Assembly (NCBI RefSeq): GCF_900111775.1
Contig: NZ_FOJJ01000034.1
Span: forward strand, 186,001 to 250,000
DNA from: Desulfuromonas acetexigens
GTDB taxonomy: Bacteria; Desulfobacterota; Desulfuromonadia; Desulfuromonadales; Trichloromonadaceae
Length of the DNA: 64,000 nucleotides
Reading direction: 5' to 3'
Part shown: positions 7,575 through 15,722 of the stretch, one piece after another
How the letters are laid out: each line of letters begins with the position of its first letter
How positions within the stretch are numbered: the stretch's first letter is position 1
Translations under genes and position numbers: made by a program
Notes under the pieces: generated by a model
The model's database searches: none
What the model was told of the DNA's origin: nothing
Seen by the model: only the letters and a program-made list of their open reading frames with translations

Positions 7575-8802
7575 GTATGCCGAAAAAACGCTGTTTTTTG
7601 TCGGCGGGGGCGCGGAAGCCTTGCCGGGTATCGAAAAGGCTCGGGATCTGGGGTTGCATGTGGTGGTGAGCGACCTGAACCCCGATGCACCGGGGATGTT
7701 GGCGGCCCATGACCAGTTGGTGGCGAGTACCTACGACGTTGCGACCACCCTCTCCGTGGCGAAGCGCTATCACCGTGAGGTCCGACGGATCGATGGGGTT
7801 ATGTGTCTGGCGACCGATGTTCCCCTGACCGTGGCGGCGGTCGCCGCCGAGTTGGGACTGCCCGGCATTCCCGTCGCGGTGGCGGCGCGGGCCATGGACA
7901 AACTGGCGATGAAACGGCAGTTCGCCATGGATGGAGTCGCCATTCCGTGGTTCTCCCCGGCCGATTCCGCCCGTCATTTGCACGAGTTGGTGGCGGAGCA
8001 GGGGCTGCCGCTGGTTCTCAAGCCGGTTGACAGCCGTGGTGGGCGCGGCGTGCAACGCTTGACTCCGGATGTCGATCTGACAGCGGCATATGCGCGTGCC
8101 TTGGGACACTCGCCCACCAGTCGGGTGATGGTAGAACGCTATCTGCCCGGTCCGCAGATCAGTACCGAAAGCATCATTCTGGATGGAGAGTGTCACACCC
8201 CTGGGTTCGCGGATCGCAATTACGAATTCATCGACCGTTATGCTCCCAATTTCATCGAAAATGGGGGCACCATGCCTAGTTGTCTGCCGGGGTCGACGCG
8301 GGAGGCGGTTCTCGATCTGGTGCGACAGGCGGCCGCCAGCCTCGGCGTGACCCGTGGAGTGGTCAAGGGGGATCTGGTTGTCAGCGCCGGCAAGCCCTAT
8401 GTGATCGAGTTGGCGGCCCGGCTTTCGGGAGGGTGGTTCTGTACCCACGAGATTCCCCTTAATGTCGGCGTCGATCTCGTGCTCGCGGTCATTCGCCTTT
8501 CTCTCGGGCTTCCCGTGACGGCCTCCAGCTTGCAGCCCCGCTATGAGCGCGGAGTTGCCCTGCGATTGCTGTTCCCCCAACCCGGCCGGGTAATCGCCAT
8601 CGAGGGGGAGCAGTCGGCCCGCGCCATGCCGGGGGTGGCGATGGTCCGGGTCGCGGTGCGCCCAGGGGATATTGTGGTTCAACCGACGGATTCCAACGCT
8701 TCGGCGGGCATGGTGATCGCCGTGGCCGAGGAGCGCGATGAAGCGGCGCGGCGCGCCGAGGCCGCCATTCGAACCATCCGGGTGCGAACGGAGCCGGTAT
8801 GA
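7567..8802 (+). CDS. ATP-grasp domain protein (carbamoyl-phosphate-synthase-like ligase)
   Basis: This 411-aa protein starts at TTG 7567, 6 nt after GGAGGA; no ATG start with a comparable site exists nearby. Residues 1-90 form the pre-ATP-grasp domain, and the ATP-grasp fold follows: LVLKPVDSRGGRGVQR is the flexible nucleotide-binding loop, and VIELAARLSGGWF holds the metal-binding Glu and Arg/Ser positions. Members join a carboxylate to an amine through an acyl phosphate. The neighbouring NeuB, PIG-L and formyltransferase-like genes suggest action on an amino sugar or nonulosonic acid, which is inference. It overlaps the PIG-L gene by 4 bp. Confidence 0.82.
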   Translation: MSEYAEKTLFFVGGGAEALPGIEKARDLGLHVVVSDLNPDAPGMLAAHDQLVASTYDVATTLSVAKRYHREVRRIDGVMCLATDVPLTVAAVAAELGLPGIPVAVAARAMDKLAMKRQFAMDGVAIPWFSPADSARHLHELVAEQGLPLVLKPVDSRGGRGVQRLTPDVDLTAAYARALGHSPTSRVMVERYLPGPQISTESIILDGECHTPGFADRNYEFIDRYAPNFIENGGTMPSCLPGSTREAVLDLVRQAAASLGVTRGVVKGDLVVSAGKPYVIELAARLSGGWFCTHEIPLNVGVDLVLAVIRLSLGLPVTASSLQPRYERGVALRLLFPQPGRVIAIEGEQSARAMPGVAMVRVAVRPGDIVVQPTDSNASAGMVIAVAEERDEAARRAEAAIRTIRVRTEPV

Positions 8803-9473
8803 ATATTCTCGTCGTCGTAGCCCATCCCGATGATGAAGTCCTGGGCGCCGGAGGCACGATTGCCCGGCACCTTCGGGACGGTGACCATGTCGCGGTGGTT
8901 ATTCTGGGCAGCGGTCTTTCGTCGCGACTCGATTGTCCCGAGCAACTGATGCGGGAGGACCAGGAGGCATTGCAGGGAGATTGCCGCCAGGCGGCGGCGA
9001 TTCTCGGGGTTCGCGATCTGCGTTTGAGGGATTTGCCCGACAACCGATTCGACCGGATGGATCTTCTCGATATCGTCAAAATCATCGAACCAATCGTTGA
9101 CGAGGTCCGGCCGGAGGTCGTTTACACCCATCATCCGGGGGATCTCAATATCGATCATCAACGCACCGCCATGGCAACTCTTACCGCCTGTCGACCCCTG
9201 CCGGGGAGTTCGGTGCGGAGGATCCTGGCGATGGAGATTCCTTCCGCTACCGGCTGGGGAGACCCGGCGCAGCCCTTCGTGCCGAATGTCTATGTGAATA
9301 TCGGTGACGTCCTGGCCTGCAAAATCGAGGCGATGTCTGCCTATCGGGGGGAGTCGCGGCCCTTTCCCCATGCGCGTTCGTTCCTGTCCCTGGAAGCGCG
9401 CGCCCATGCCTGGGGGTGTCAGGTCGGCGTCCCGGCGGCGGAACCCTTTGTGCTGTTGCGGGAGATTTTATGA
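8799..9473 (+). CDS. PIG-L family (LmbE-like) N-deacetylase
   Basis: The 224-aa protein begins with a strand and then AHPDDEVLGAGGTIARH, the zinc-binding AHPDDE motif. The third zinc ligand lies in THHPGDLNIDHQ. These enzymes remove N-acetyl groups from GlcNAc-like sugars. It overlaps the ATP-grasp gene before it and the formyltransferase-like gene after it by 4 bp each (ATGA), so translation is tightly coupled. Deacetylation by this enzyme followed by re-acylation by the next gene product would give an N-formyl sugar; that route is inferred. Confidence 0.88.
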   Translation: MNILVVVAHPDDEVLGAGGTIARHLRDGDHVAVVILGSGLSSRLDCPEQLMREDQEALQGDCRQAAAILGVRDLRLRDLPDNRFDRMDLLDIVKIIEPIVDEVRPEVVYTHHPGDLNIDHQRTAMATLTACRPLPGSSVRRILAMEIPSATGWGDPAQPFVPNVYVNIGDVLACKIEAMSAYRGESRPFPHARSFLSLEARAHAWGCQVGVPAAEPFVLLREIL

Positions 9474-10426
9474 TAAAGCCGAGCGCCGAGCCGTTGCGTA
9501 TCCTGTATGTCGGCGCACGCATCGTGGGTCGCGGATGCCTGCAAGCGCTGCTGGAGGCGGGGGCGAATGTCGTCGGTCTGCTCTATCTGGATGATCTGAA
9601 GGCGGAAATTACCGTGGCGCATTGCGTCTTTGACGATCTGATCGAGGGCTACGGTCTCCACGCCCGCTCTTTCATTTCCTTGAACGATCCGGACCTTCTC
9701 GCTTGGGCGGAGGACTGCCGGCCCGAGGTGGGAATGGTGATCGGGGTTTCTCAGTTGGTGGGAAAAGATCTCTTGGCAGTGCCCGGGCAGGGTTTTATCG
9801 GCATGCATCCGACCCTGCTGCCCGAGGGACGCGGTCGGGCGCCTATCCCCTGGGCACTGATTAAGGGCCTGGAACGAACCGGTGTGAGCCTGTTCTGGTG
9901 CGAGACCGAGGCCGATACCGGCGAGCTTTTATGTCAGGCGGAAGTTCCTGTCTATTATGAGGATACTGCCGCCATCCTCGGGGCTCGAACCGACAGGGTC
10001 GCGGCGCGCCTGTTGGTCGAATGTGTGCCGTTGCTGGCGGGCGGCCAACCGCCCCGGATCGCCCAGGACGACAGTCGCGCGACCCTTTGGCCGCGCCGCC
10101 GCCCCGAAGATGGGCTTATCGACTGGTCTCTTGAAAAGCGTGCAATCTACAACTGGGTGCGGGCGTTGACCCGGCCCTACCCCGGAGCCTTTACTTTTTT
10201 CGCCGGACGGAAGCTTTTCGTCTGGGCCTGCCGCGAGTCGGAGGATCGGCGCATGGCGCAACCGGGCAGCGTTGTCGACGTGTTCCCCCATGGGGTTCTG
10301 GTCGGCAGCGGCGCCGGCACGGTTTTGTTGACCCAGGTGCAATGGGATGATGGGCCGGAAATCCCGGCCGGCGCGGCGGGACTGCGCCCTGGCGATCAAT
10401 TGTGGGGGCGGCATGGGGCTACTTAA
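9470..10426 (+). CDS. Methionyl-tRNA-formyltransferase-like sugar formyltransferase
   Basis: ATG 9470 overlaps the PIG-L stop and is chosen over an in-frame upstream ATG at 9416. The N-terminal Rossmann part (LRILYVGARIVGRGCLQALL) leads to the formyl-THF-binding region HPTLLPEGRGRAPIPWALI and ADTGELL. The C-terminal ~100 residues resemble the Fmt C-domain (IYNWVRALTRPYPGAF). In the usual N-x-H...D triad the Asn position is Gly here (GMHPTLLP); His is kept and the third position is covered by the ADTGE segment. A sugar rather than tRNA substrate is inferred from the neighbours. It overlaps the GH57-like gene by 14 bp. Confidence 0.78.
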   Translation: MIKPSAEPLRILYVGARIVGRGCLQALLEAGANVVGLLYLDDLKAEITVAHCVFDDLIEGYGLHARSFISLNDPDLLAWAEDCRPEVGMVIGVSQLVGKDLLAVPGQGFIGMHPTLLPEGRGRAPIPWALIKGLERTGVSLFWCETEADTGELLCQAEVPVYYEDTAAILGARTDRVAARLLVECVPLLAGGQPPRIAQDDSRATLWPRRRPEDGLIDWSLEKRAIYNWVRALTRPYPGAFTFFAGRKLFVWACRESEDRRMAQPGSVVDVFPHGVLVGSGAGTVLLTQVQWDDGPEIPAGAAGLRPGDQLWGRHGAT

Positions 10427-12383
10427 GCTCTTCTCCTTCTTCCACCTCAACCTTGCCTTCTCCTCCATCGAGGAGGAGGCGCGTCCCGAGGTGATTCGCT
10501 GCTGCTACTGGCCACTGCTGCGCCTGATCCGCGAGCAGCGCCTGCCGCTGGGGATCGAGGCGTCGGGCTACACCTTGGAGGAAATTTCCCGGCTGGATCC
10601 CGAGTGGGTGGCGGAACTGCGGGAACTCTGTACCCGGGGCTTGGCGGAATTCATCGGCAGCGGCTATGCCCAGCTGATCGGGCCGCTGGTGCCGGCGGCG
10701 GTCAATCGCGCCAACCAGCGCATCGGCCTACGGGTCTATGAGGAGTTACTCGGGTTCCGCCCCGAACTGGTTTTGGTCAGTGAGCAGGCCTACTCGGCGG
10801 GATTGGTGCCGATCTATCGCGAGGCCGGCTACCGGGCGCTCATCATGGAGTGGGACAACCCCGGCAGCGCCCGCCCGGGGTGGCAGCCCCATTGGCGCTA
10901 TCTGCCCCAGTACGCGCTGGGCGCCGACGGCTCGGCCCTGCCGGTGATCTGGAATAAATCGATCCCCTTCCAGAAATTTCAGCGCTACGTGCACGGCGAA
11001 ATGGAACTGTCCGAATACCTGGAATTTCTCGGCAGTCGGGTGGGGAGTGAGGAGCGCACCTTTTCCTTATACGGCAACGACGCCGAAATTTTCGATTTTC
11101 GCCCCGGTCGGTTTCACACCGAGGCGGCGATGGGCGGCGAAAGCGAGTGGGGGAGAATCGCCCGTCTCTATGCCGCGGTTCGGGAGGATGGCCGTTTCAA
11201 CCTGATCCGGCCGAGCGAGGTCCTCGCCTTTCTCGACCGGCCCGGCGCCGGTAACCATCTGCACCTGGAATCGGCGGCGCAGCCGGTGCCGGTGAAGAAG
11301 CAGGCCAAATACAACGTCATGCGCTGGGCGCTGACCGGGCGCGACGATCTCGGGCTGAATACTCTCTGTTGGAGGATATATGAAGCCTTGGCCGCCGATG
11401 CCGATTCGCTCGAAACCGACTGGAAAGAGCTCTGTTATCTGTGGGGCAGCGATTTCCGGACACATATCACGGCCCGGCGCTGGCAAGGTGTTCAGGAACG
11501 GCTGTCCGCCCTGCGGCAGCGCCTCAAGCCGGTTCCGAGCAGGGTTGTTTCCGAGGCTTGCGAGGTTCCAGCCGAGACATTCCGGGTGGAACGAAACGGA
11601 GCCTTTCTCGACATCGAAACCGATTCTCAGCGGCTGCGCCTCAACTGTCGCCGGGGTCTGGCGGTGGACGGCTGGTGGGATAGGGCACTCTCGGAGCAAT
11701 CGTTGGTCGGGACGTTGCCTCACGGTTATTACGACGATATTCATTATGGCGCCGACTATTACACCGGCCATTTCGTGCTGGAGATTCCCTGCCGGCACAA
11801 AATCACCGACCTGGCCGGCGTCGACCCACGTTGGGCGGTTGTCGATGGCCGATTGAAGGTTTCCGCCGAAATTTCAACCAGCCTTGGACCGGTGCGCAAG
11901 GAAATCTTGGTTGCCCGCGATCGACCGGGCTTCGAAATCATCCACCATTTCCATTGGCCGACCTGTCCCAACGGCACCTTGCGTCTGGGCCACGTCACCC
12001 TCAATCCCGAACTGTTCGAGCAAGCCAGTCTCTTCTATCGCACCCACAACGGCGGCGACGTCGCCGAGACCTTTCCTCTTCATAATGAGCCGGTCAATCA
12101 TTTGGCGCCGGTTTCCGCCCTGGTTTCGGCCAGCCACGGCCTGGGAGTCACTTCGGGGGTGGTGGAACTCGGCGATGCCCGCCGCCGGGTGCGGATCGAG
12201 GTGGACAAGTCCGCCGCCGCCGTGACCGGCCACATCCTCTACGCGCCGGTGGACGAACGGTATTTTTTCCGCCTGGTTCTTTCGGCAATGGAGATGGATG
12301 ATACTTCCTGCCATGTTGCCAGCCGCGCGGTTTTTTCCGATCTGAAAGTACGGATGAAGTTGACCGGACTTGCCGGCGATTAG
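10413..12383 (+). CDS. Glycoside hydrolase family 57-like protein
   Basis: Starting at ATG 10413, the protein opens with LLKLFSFFHLNLAFSSIEEE, matching the first strand of GH57 alpha-amylase and alpha-mannosidase-like barrels, where the His is catalytically important. ELVLVSEQAYSAGLVPIYREAG contains a plausible nucleophile Glu region, and FSLYGNDAEIFDFRPGRF matches a late barrel strand. The last ~250 residues are beta-rich, as in mannosidase-type C-terminal domains. At 656 aa it is normal for the family. No signal peptide is seen, so it probably acts in the cytoplasm on a glycan precursor. It closes this overlapping gene set. Confidence 0.75.
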   Translation: MGLLKLFSFFHLNLAFSSIEEEARPEVIRCCYWPLLRLIREQRLPLGIEASGYTLEEISRLDPEWVAELRELCTRGLAEFIGSGYAQLIGPLVPAAVNRANQRIGLRVYEELLGFRPELVLVSEQAYSAGLVPIYREAGYRALIMEWDNPGSARPGWQPHWRYLPQYALGADGSALPVIWNKSIPFQKFQRYVHGEMELSEYLEFLGSRVGSEERTFSLYGNDAEIFDFRPGRFHTEAAMGGESEWGRIARLYAAVREDGRFNLIRPSEVLAFLDRPGAGNHLHLESAAQPVPVKKQAKYNVMRWALTGRDDLGLNTLCWRIYEALAADADSLETDWKELCYLWGSDFRTHITARRWQGVQERLSALRQRLKPVPSRVVSEACEVPAETFRVERNGAFLDIETDSQRLRLNCRRGLAVDGWWDRALSEQSLVGTLPHGYYDDIHYGADYYTGHFVLEIPCRHKITDLAGVDPRWAVVDGRLKVSAEISTSLGPVRKEILVARDRPGFEIIHHFHWPTCPNGTLRLGHVTLNPELFEQASLFYRTHNGGDVAETFPLHNEPVNHLAPVSALVSASHGLGVTSGVVELGDARRRVRIEVDKSAAAVTGHILYAPVDERYFFRLVLSAMEMDDTSCHVASRAVFSDLKVRMKLTGLAGD

Positions 12384-12395
12384 ATTGCTTCCGGA

Positions 12396-12830
12396 TTATT
12401 GAGGTAACACGTTTCGGGAAAATCCTTCTTCCGTCAAAACACCCATGATTATCTGCCTGGTTTGCTCTGCGATCGCAATAGATCTTCGCGCCTCTTCTCC
12501 GCTTACCGGCTCATCTTCCCCCGGGTATCTTGTGGTCACCGCAAAGGGGGTCAACTCTTCCGCATCGCGAAAGGTGTCGGGCCATGATCGAAGTCCTTCG
12601 GCTATTTCGACCAGACGAGCAAGGTTGTGGGTGAAGGGGAAGTCTACTTGTCGGAAAACAAGATAGGCCTTGAGGTGTTTCTCGGCGCATTGCTGCGCAT
12701 GGTACGCAATCAGCCGGTAAGGTACGGTAGATTTCAAGGTCAGGGCGTGTTTGGCCAAAACAAGATCTTCATCGGCATAATCCAGCCATTGCTGAACTTT
12801 ACGGGAGATATCCCGCTCAGTGACGGACAT
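12396..12830 (-). CDS. HEPN domain protein (partner of the adjacent nucleotidyltransferase)
   Basis: The 144-aa helical protein has the HEPN signature YHAQQCAEKHLKAYLV around residues 43-58 and TRYPGED near residue 100, both characteristic of bacterial HEPN proteins paired with minimal nucleotidyltransferases. An R-x4-H arrangement is present (RLIAYH), but the following position is not the Tyr of the classical RX4HXY toxin motif, so RNase activity is doubtful. Its start overlaps the end of the nucleotidyltransferase gene by 14 bp, the usual two-gene order. It converges with the GH57-like gene, with 12 bp between the stops. Confidence 0.8.
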   Translation of the reverse strand: MSVTERDISRKVQQWLDYADEDLVLAKHALTLKSTVPYRLIAYHAQQCAEKHLKAYLVFRQVDFPFTHNLARLVEIAEGLRSWPDTFRDAEELTPFAVTTRYPGEDEPVSGEEARRSIAIAEQTRQIIMGVLTEEGFSRNVLPQ

Positions 12831-13134
12831 AGAGGGTTACCCCTTCTTTCCAGGCCGGACGCGCGATGGTGCCGGGGATTTCTTTGTCGCGCTCGAATTC
12901 ATCGGGGGTCAGTATGATAATGTCGCGTGCGAAACCGCTTCCGCGCAGCGTGCGATCCATGGCGACCATCATCGCCCGGCGGTTGCCGCGAAGGGGGGTT
13001 ATGACCAACAAATCGACATCGCTGTGAAGGTCGGCATCGCCCCTTGCCTGCGACCCGAAAAGAATAATCCGCTCCGGATCGAATTCGACGGCAAGTTTGC
13101 CCACGGCGTTGCGAATAGCTTCGGTGTTGACCAT
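12817..13134 (-). CDS. Minimal nucleotidyltransferase (MNT/MntA-like), HEPN partner
   Basis: The 105-aa protein has the polymerase-beta-type active site GSQARGDADLHSDVDLLV, an exact GS-x10-DxD pattern, at about residues 27-44. MNT proteins of HEPN/MNT modules can neutralise the HEPN toxin by adding AMP to it. This gene comes first in transcription order, followed by the HEPN gene. AGGAGG lies about 9 nt before the start, and a TATAGT -10-like element is visible near 13170. Toxin-antitoxin function is expected from the family but not shown here. Confidence 0.82.
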   Translation of the reverse strand: MVNTEAIRNAVGKLAVEFDPERIILFGSQARGDADLHSDVDLLVITPLRGNRRAMMVAMDRTLRGSGFARDIIILTPDEFERDKEIPGTIARPAWKEGVTLYVRH

Positions 13135-13196
13135 AAGAGCGAACCTCCTGTCTTGGTTAATACCCGAAAACTATAGCCGAATTGACCGACGAAAGG

Positions 13197-13231
<35 letters not shown>

Positions 13232-13250
13232 CGCGCTCGGTCACATGCAG

Positions 13251-13270
13251 GGGCGCAGCATGCTGCGCCC
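13251..13270. repeat. 20-bp perfect palindrome (GGGCGCAGCATGCTGCGCCC)
   Basis: The 10-bp arms meet without a spacer. It sits between two heptamer arrays in the 314-bp gene-free stretch 13135-13448. There is no T-run, so it is not a good terminator. It looks like a REP-type dispersed palindrome, but only one copy is in the window. Confidence 0.75.
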
Positions 13271-13279
13271 TTACGGCCT

Positions 13280-13313
13280 CCTCACCCCTCACCCCTCACC
13301 CCTCACCCCTCAC
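13280..13313. repeat. Tandem heptamer repeat, nearly five copies of CCTCACC
   Basis: Four full copies and one partial copy of CCTCACC run head to tail about 35 bp before the flagellin promoter. A degenerate array of the complementary unit (GTGAGGA) lies just after this flagellin gene at 14223-14250, so the gene is bracketed by inverted heptamer arrays. Confidence 0.88.
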
Positions 13314-13346
13314 TTGCCCCTTCCCCCCTTCCTTCCCAAAAAAATC

Positions 13347-13374
13347 TAAAGTTTCCCCTCCTGCCGGTCGAAAA
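13347..13374 (+). promoter_or_regulatory. Sigma-28 (FliA)-like promoter of flagellin 1
   Basis: TAAAGTTT, a 12-bp spacer and GTCGAAAA resemble the FliA consensus TAAAGTTT-N11-GCCGATAA. The same layout with a better -10 box (GTCGATAA) precedes flagellin 2. It lies 75 bp before the start codon. Confidence 0.7.
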
Positions 13375-13448
13375 GACGGTCAACGAGACGACAACGGTTG
13401 TTTTCAGCCGATTTTTCTTCATCGACCGCACATCACAGGAGGCCCATC

Positions 13449-14216
13449 ATGGCAATGGTCATCAACACCAACATGGCATCGCTCAATGCCCAGCGTCACC
13501 TTTCCGGCAGCCAGAGCAAGCTGGCGAAATCGATGGAGCGTTTGGCCACCGGCAAGCGGATCAACAGCGGACAAGACGATGCCGCCGGTCTGGGTATTTC
13601 CAGCCGTCTCGGGGGCAAGATCCGCGCTCTCAATCAATCGGTACGTAATGCGAACGACGGCGTCTCCATGGCGAAAGCCGGCGACGGCGCCTTGGCCGAA
13701 GTCGCCAACATGCTCGAGCGCATGCGCGAACTGGTCAACCAGAAGGGCGACGGCGCTCTGAACGCGAACGACAAATCGGCGATCACCGCCGAAATGACCT
13801 CGCTGCAAACCGAAATCAACAACATCAAGACCAACACCAAGTTTAACGGTGTATCGCTGCTGAGTGGCCTCAACATCGCCTTCACTGTTGGTGAAACCGA
13901 TACCTACAACCTGAATGTCCCAGCTCCATCAGTGGCCGCCGGTTCCACCGCCACCAGTGTGGAAGCGGCCATCGACAGCGTCAGCAAGGCCCGGGGAGAC
14001 TTCGGCAAGGCGATCACCGTCCTTGAATCCCGCGCCAAGAACTCGGCCGCTTTGGCCGAGAACCTCTCCGCCGCCCGTTCCCAGATTCTCGATGCGGACA
14101 TCGCGGCCGAGACGGCGGAAATGACCAAGGCGAACGTACTGCAGCAGGCCGGGGTTTCGATTCTGGCCCAGGCCAACCAGTCGCCGCAGGTGGTGCTGTC
14201 GTTGCTGCAAGGGTAA
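13449..14216 (+). CDS. fliC: Flagellin (first of two tandem copies)
   Basis: The start at 13449 follows AGGAGG at 13438-13443; an in-frame ATG at 13398 would add 17 non-flagellin residues. The 255-aa product is a short flagellin: the N-terminal D0/D1 coiled coil (MAMVINTNMASLNAQRHL, LATGKRINSGQDDAAGL), a minimal variable middle and the C-terminal D1/D0 (SQILDADIAAETAEMTK, LAQANQSPQVVLSLLQ). Flagellin is exported and polymerises into the filament. It is nearly identical to the downstream copy, differing mainly around residues 140-175 and at the last residue. The Ser/Thr-rich middle and the nearby sugar genes make glycosylation plausible but unproven. Confidence 0.95.
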   Translation: MAMVINTNMASLNAQRHLSGSQSKLAKSMERLATGKRINSGQDDAAGLGISSRLGGKIRALNQSVRNANDGVSMAKAGDGALAEVANMLERMRELVNQKGDGALNANDKSAITAEMTSLQTEINNIKTNTKFNGVSLLSGLNIAFTVGETDTYNLNVPAPSVAAGSTATSVEAAIDSVSKARGDFGKAITVLESRAKNSAALAENLSAARSQILDADIAAETAEMTKANVLQQAGVSILAQANQSPQVVLSLLQG

Positions 14217-14222
14217 AAACAG

Positions 14223-14250
14223 GTGAGGAGTGAGGGGTTAGGAGTGAGGA
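14223..14250. repeat. Degenerate GTGAGGA heptamer array downstream of flagellin 1
   Basis: Four 7-bp units (GTGAGGA, GTGAGGG, GTTAGGA, GTGAGGA) directly follow the flagellin 1 stop. They are the reverse complement, approximately, of the CCTCACC array at 13280-13313. No clear intrinsic terminator is visible after flagellin 1. Confidence 0.75.
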
Positions 14251-14326
14251 AGGTCTTGCTCCTTTCTCTTCTAAGACTCTGAAAATATTGAAGTTAAAAA
14301 TATTTAGCGGGATGTGAAAAAAATTC

Positions 14327-14354
14327 TAAAGTTTTCGACCGGGTCGGTCGATAA
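14327..14354 (+). promoter_or_regulatory. Sigma-28 (FliA)-like promoter of flagellin 2
   Basis: TAAAGTTT, 12 bp, then GTCGATAA; only one base of the -10 box differs from the FliA consensus GCCGATAA. It shows that flagellin 2 has its own promoter instead of depending on read-through from flagellin 1. Confidence 0.82.
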
Positions 14355-14486
14355 GACAATCGAGGGAAGGGATCGCCAGACTGCCGGGAAAGGGGGTGAC
14401 TCGATCAGGCGTAACGTGCGAAATCTTCTTGAACACACAACCCGAAGGGCAAGGAAGCCCGTCACCAAACCTCAAGGAGGAACATC

Positions 14487-15251
14487 ATGGCAATGGTAAT
14501 CAACACCAATATGGCATCCCTCAACGCGCAACGTCACCTTTCCGGCAGCCAGAGCAAGCTGGCGAAATCAATGGAGCGTCTGGCCACCGGCAAGCGGATC
14601 AACAGCGGACAGGACGATGCCGCCGGTCTGGGTATCTCCAGCCGGCTCGGGGGCAAGATCCGCGCCCTGAACCAATCGGTACGTAATGCGAACGACGGCG
14701 TTTCCATGGCGAAAGCCGGCGACGGCGCCCTGGCGGAAGTGGCCAACATGCTCGAGCGGATGCGCGAACTGGTCAACCAGAAGGGCGACGGCGCTCTGAA
14801 CGCGAACGACAAATCGGCGATCACCGCCGAAATGACGTCGCTGCAGACCGAGATCAACAACATCAAGACCAACACCAAGTTCAACGGCGTTTCACTTCTG
14901 AGTGGCCTCAATGTTAGCTTTACCGTCGGCGAGACCGACACCTATAATCTGAACGTCGCCACCGCTTCGGTGGCCGCCGGCTCCACCGCCAGCACCGTGG
15001 AAGCGGCCATCGACAGCGTCAGCAAGGCCCGGGGGGATTTCGGCAAGGCGATCACCGTCCTTGAATCCCGCGCCAAGAACTCGGCCGCTTTGGCCGAGAA
15101 CCTCTCCGCCGCCCGTTCCCAGATTCTGGATGCGGACATCGCGGCCGAGACGGCGGAAATGACCAAGGCGAACGTTCTGCAACAGGCGGGGGTCTCGATT
15201 CTGGCCCAGGCCAACCAATCGCCGCAAGTCGTTCTTTCTCTGCTCCAGTAA
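14487..15251 (+). CDS. fliC: Flagellin (second tandem copy)
   Basis: The 254-aa flagellin is almost identical to the upstream copy over the first ~138 residues and the last ~80. Changes cluster in the middle (LNVSFTVG versus LNIAFTVG, NVATASVAAG versus NVPAPSVAAG), and the final Gly is missing. AAGGAGGAAC directly precedes the start. It has its own FliA-like promoter and is followed by a strong terminator, so each copy can be expressed separately. Two flagellins may form distinct filament segments or raise dosage. Near-identity suggests recent duplication or gene conversion. Confidence 0.95.
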   Translation: MAMVINTNMASLNAQRHLSGSQSKLAKSMERLATGKRINSGQDDAAGLGISSRLGGKIRALNQSVRNANDGVSMAKAGDGALAEVANMLERMRELVNQKGDGALNANDKSAITAEMTSLQTEINNIKTNTKFNGVSLLSGLNVSFTVGETDTYNLNVATASVAAGSTASTVEAAIDSVSKARGDFGKAITVLESRAKNSAALAENLSAARSQILDADIAAETAEMTKANVLQQAGVSILAQANQSPQVVLSLLQ

Positions 15252-15269
15252 TTCAGTAACCCGGAGTAT

Positions 15270-15303
15270 GCCGGGGGACGGATCTCCCGTCTCCCGGCTT
15301 TTT
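15270..15303 (+). terminator. Intrinsic terminator after flagellin 2
   Basis: Arms GCCGGGGGACGG and CCCGTCTCCCGGC pair with one mismatch around a short loop and are followed by TTTTT. FlaG starts 49 bp further on. Confidence 0.8.
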
Positions 15304-15351
15304 CAGCCCGGCCTCTACTGAAACCAGGAAGCCGGGCCAGGGAGTTTCGCC

Positions 15352-15693
15352 ATGAAAATCGGATCATTTTCACCCGCGGGCAACACGGTGCAGCAGCAGG
15401 CGACCGCTCCCGAGAAAATTCAACGGGAACGGAGTTCTGGTGCGGCGGCCGTTGAAGCCAAAAACGAAAAAAAAGTCGCTCCGGAAGAGATTCTTGACAA
15501 GATCACCGCCTTGACCGACAACGGAACGCACAGTGTGCGCTTTGAGATGGACAAGGATATCCAGGCGCTGGTGGTCAAAATCTATGATCGCCAGACAGAC
15601 GAACTCGTGCGCCAGATCCCGGCGGAAGAGGTGCTGGAGACGGCCAAGGATCTACGCAATTATCGCGGCCTGCTGGTCGATGACAAAGGCTAG
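15352..15693 (+). CDS. flaG: FlaG family flagellar protein
   Basis: The 113-aa protein has a disordered, Gln/Ala-rich N-terminus (~residues 1-45) and a conserved C-terminal FlaG domain (VRFEMDKDIQALVVKIYDRQ, then VRQIPAEEVLE). FlaG proteins influence flagellar filament length and are usually encoded directly before fliD, as here (29 bp gap). AGGGAG precedes the ATG. It lies after the flagellin terminator, so it either uses a promoter I cannot see or is reached by partial read-through. Confidence 0.85.
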   Translation: MKIGSFSPAGNTVQQQATAPEKIQRERSSGAAAVEAKNEKKVAPEEILDKITALTDNGTHSVRFEMDKDIQALVVKIYDRQTDELVRQIPAEEVLETAKDLRNYRGLLVDDKG

Positions 15694-15722
15694 GTGCGGA
15701 TGCGGAATCCGGGGAGGAAATC

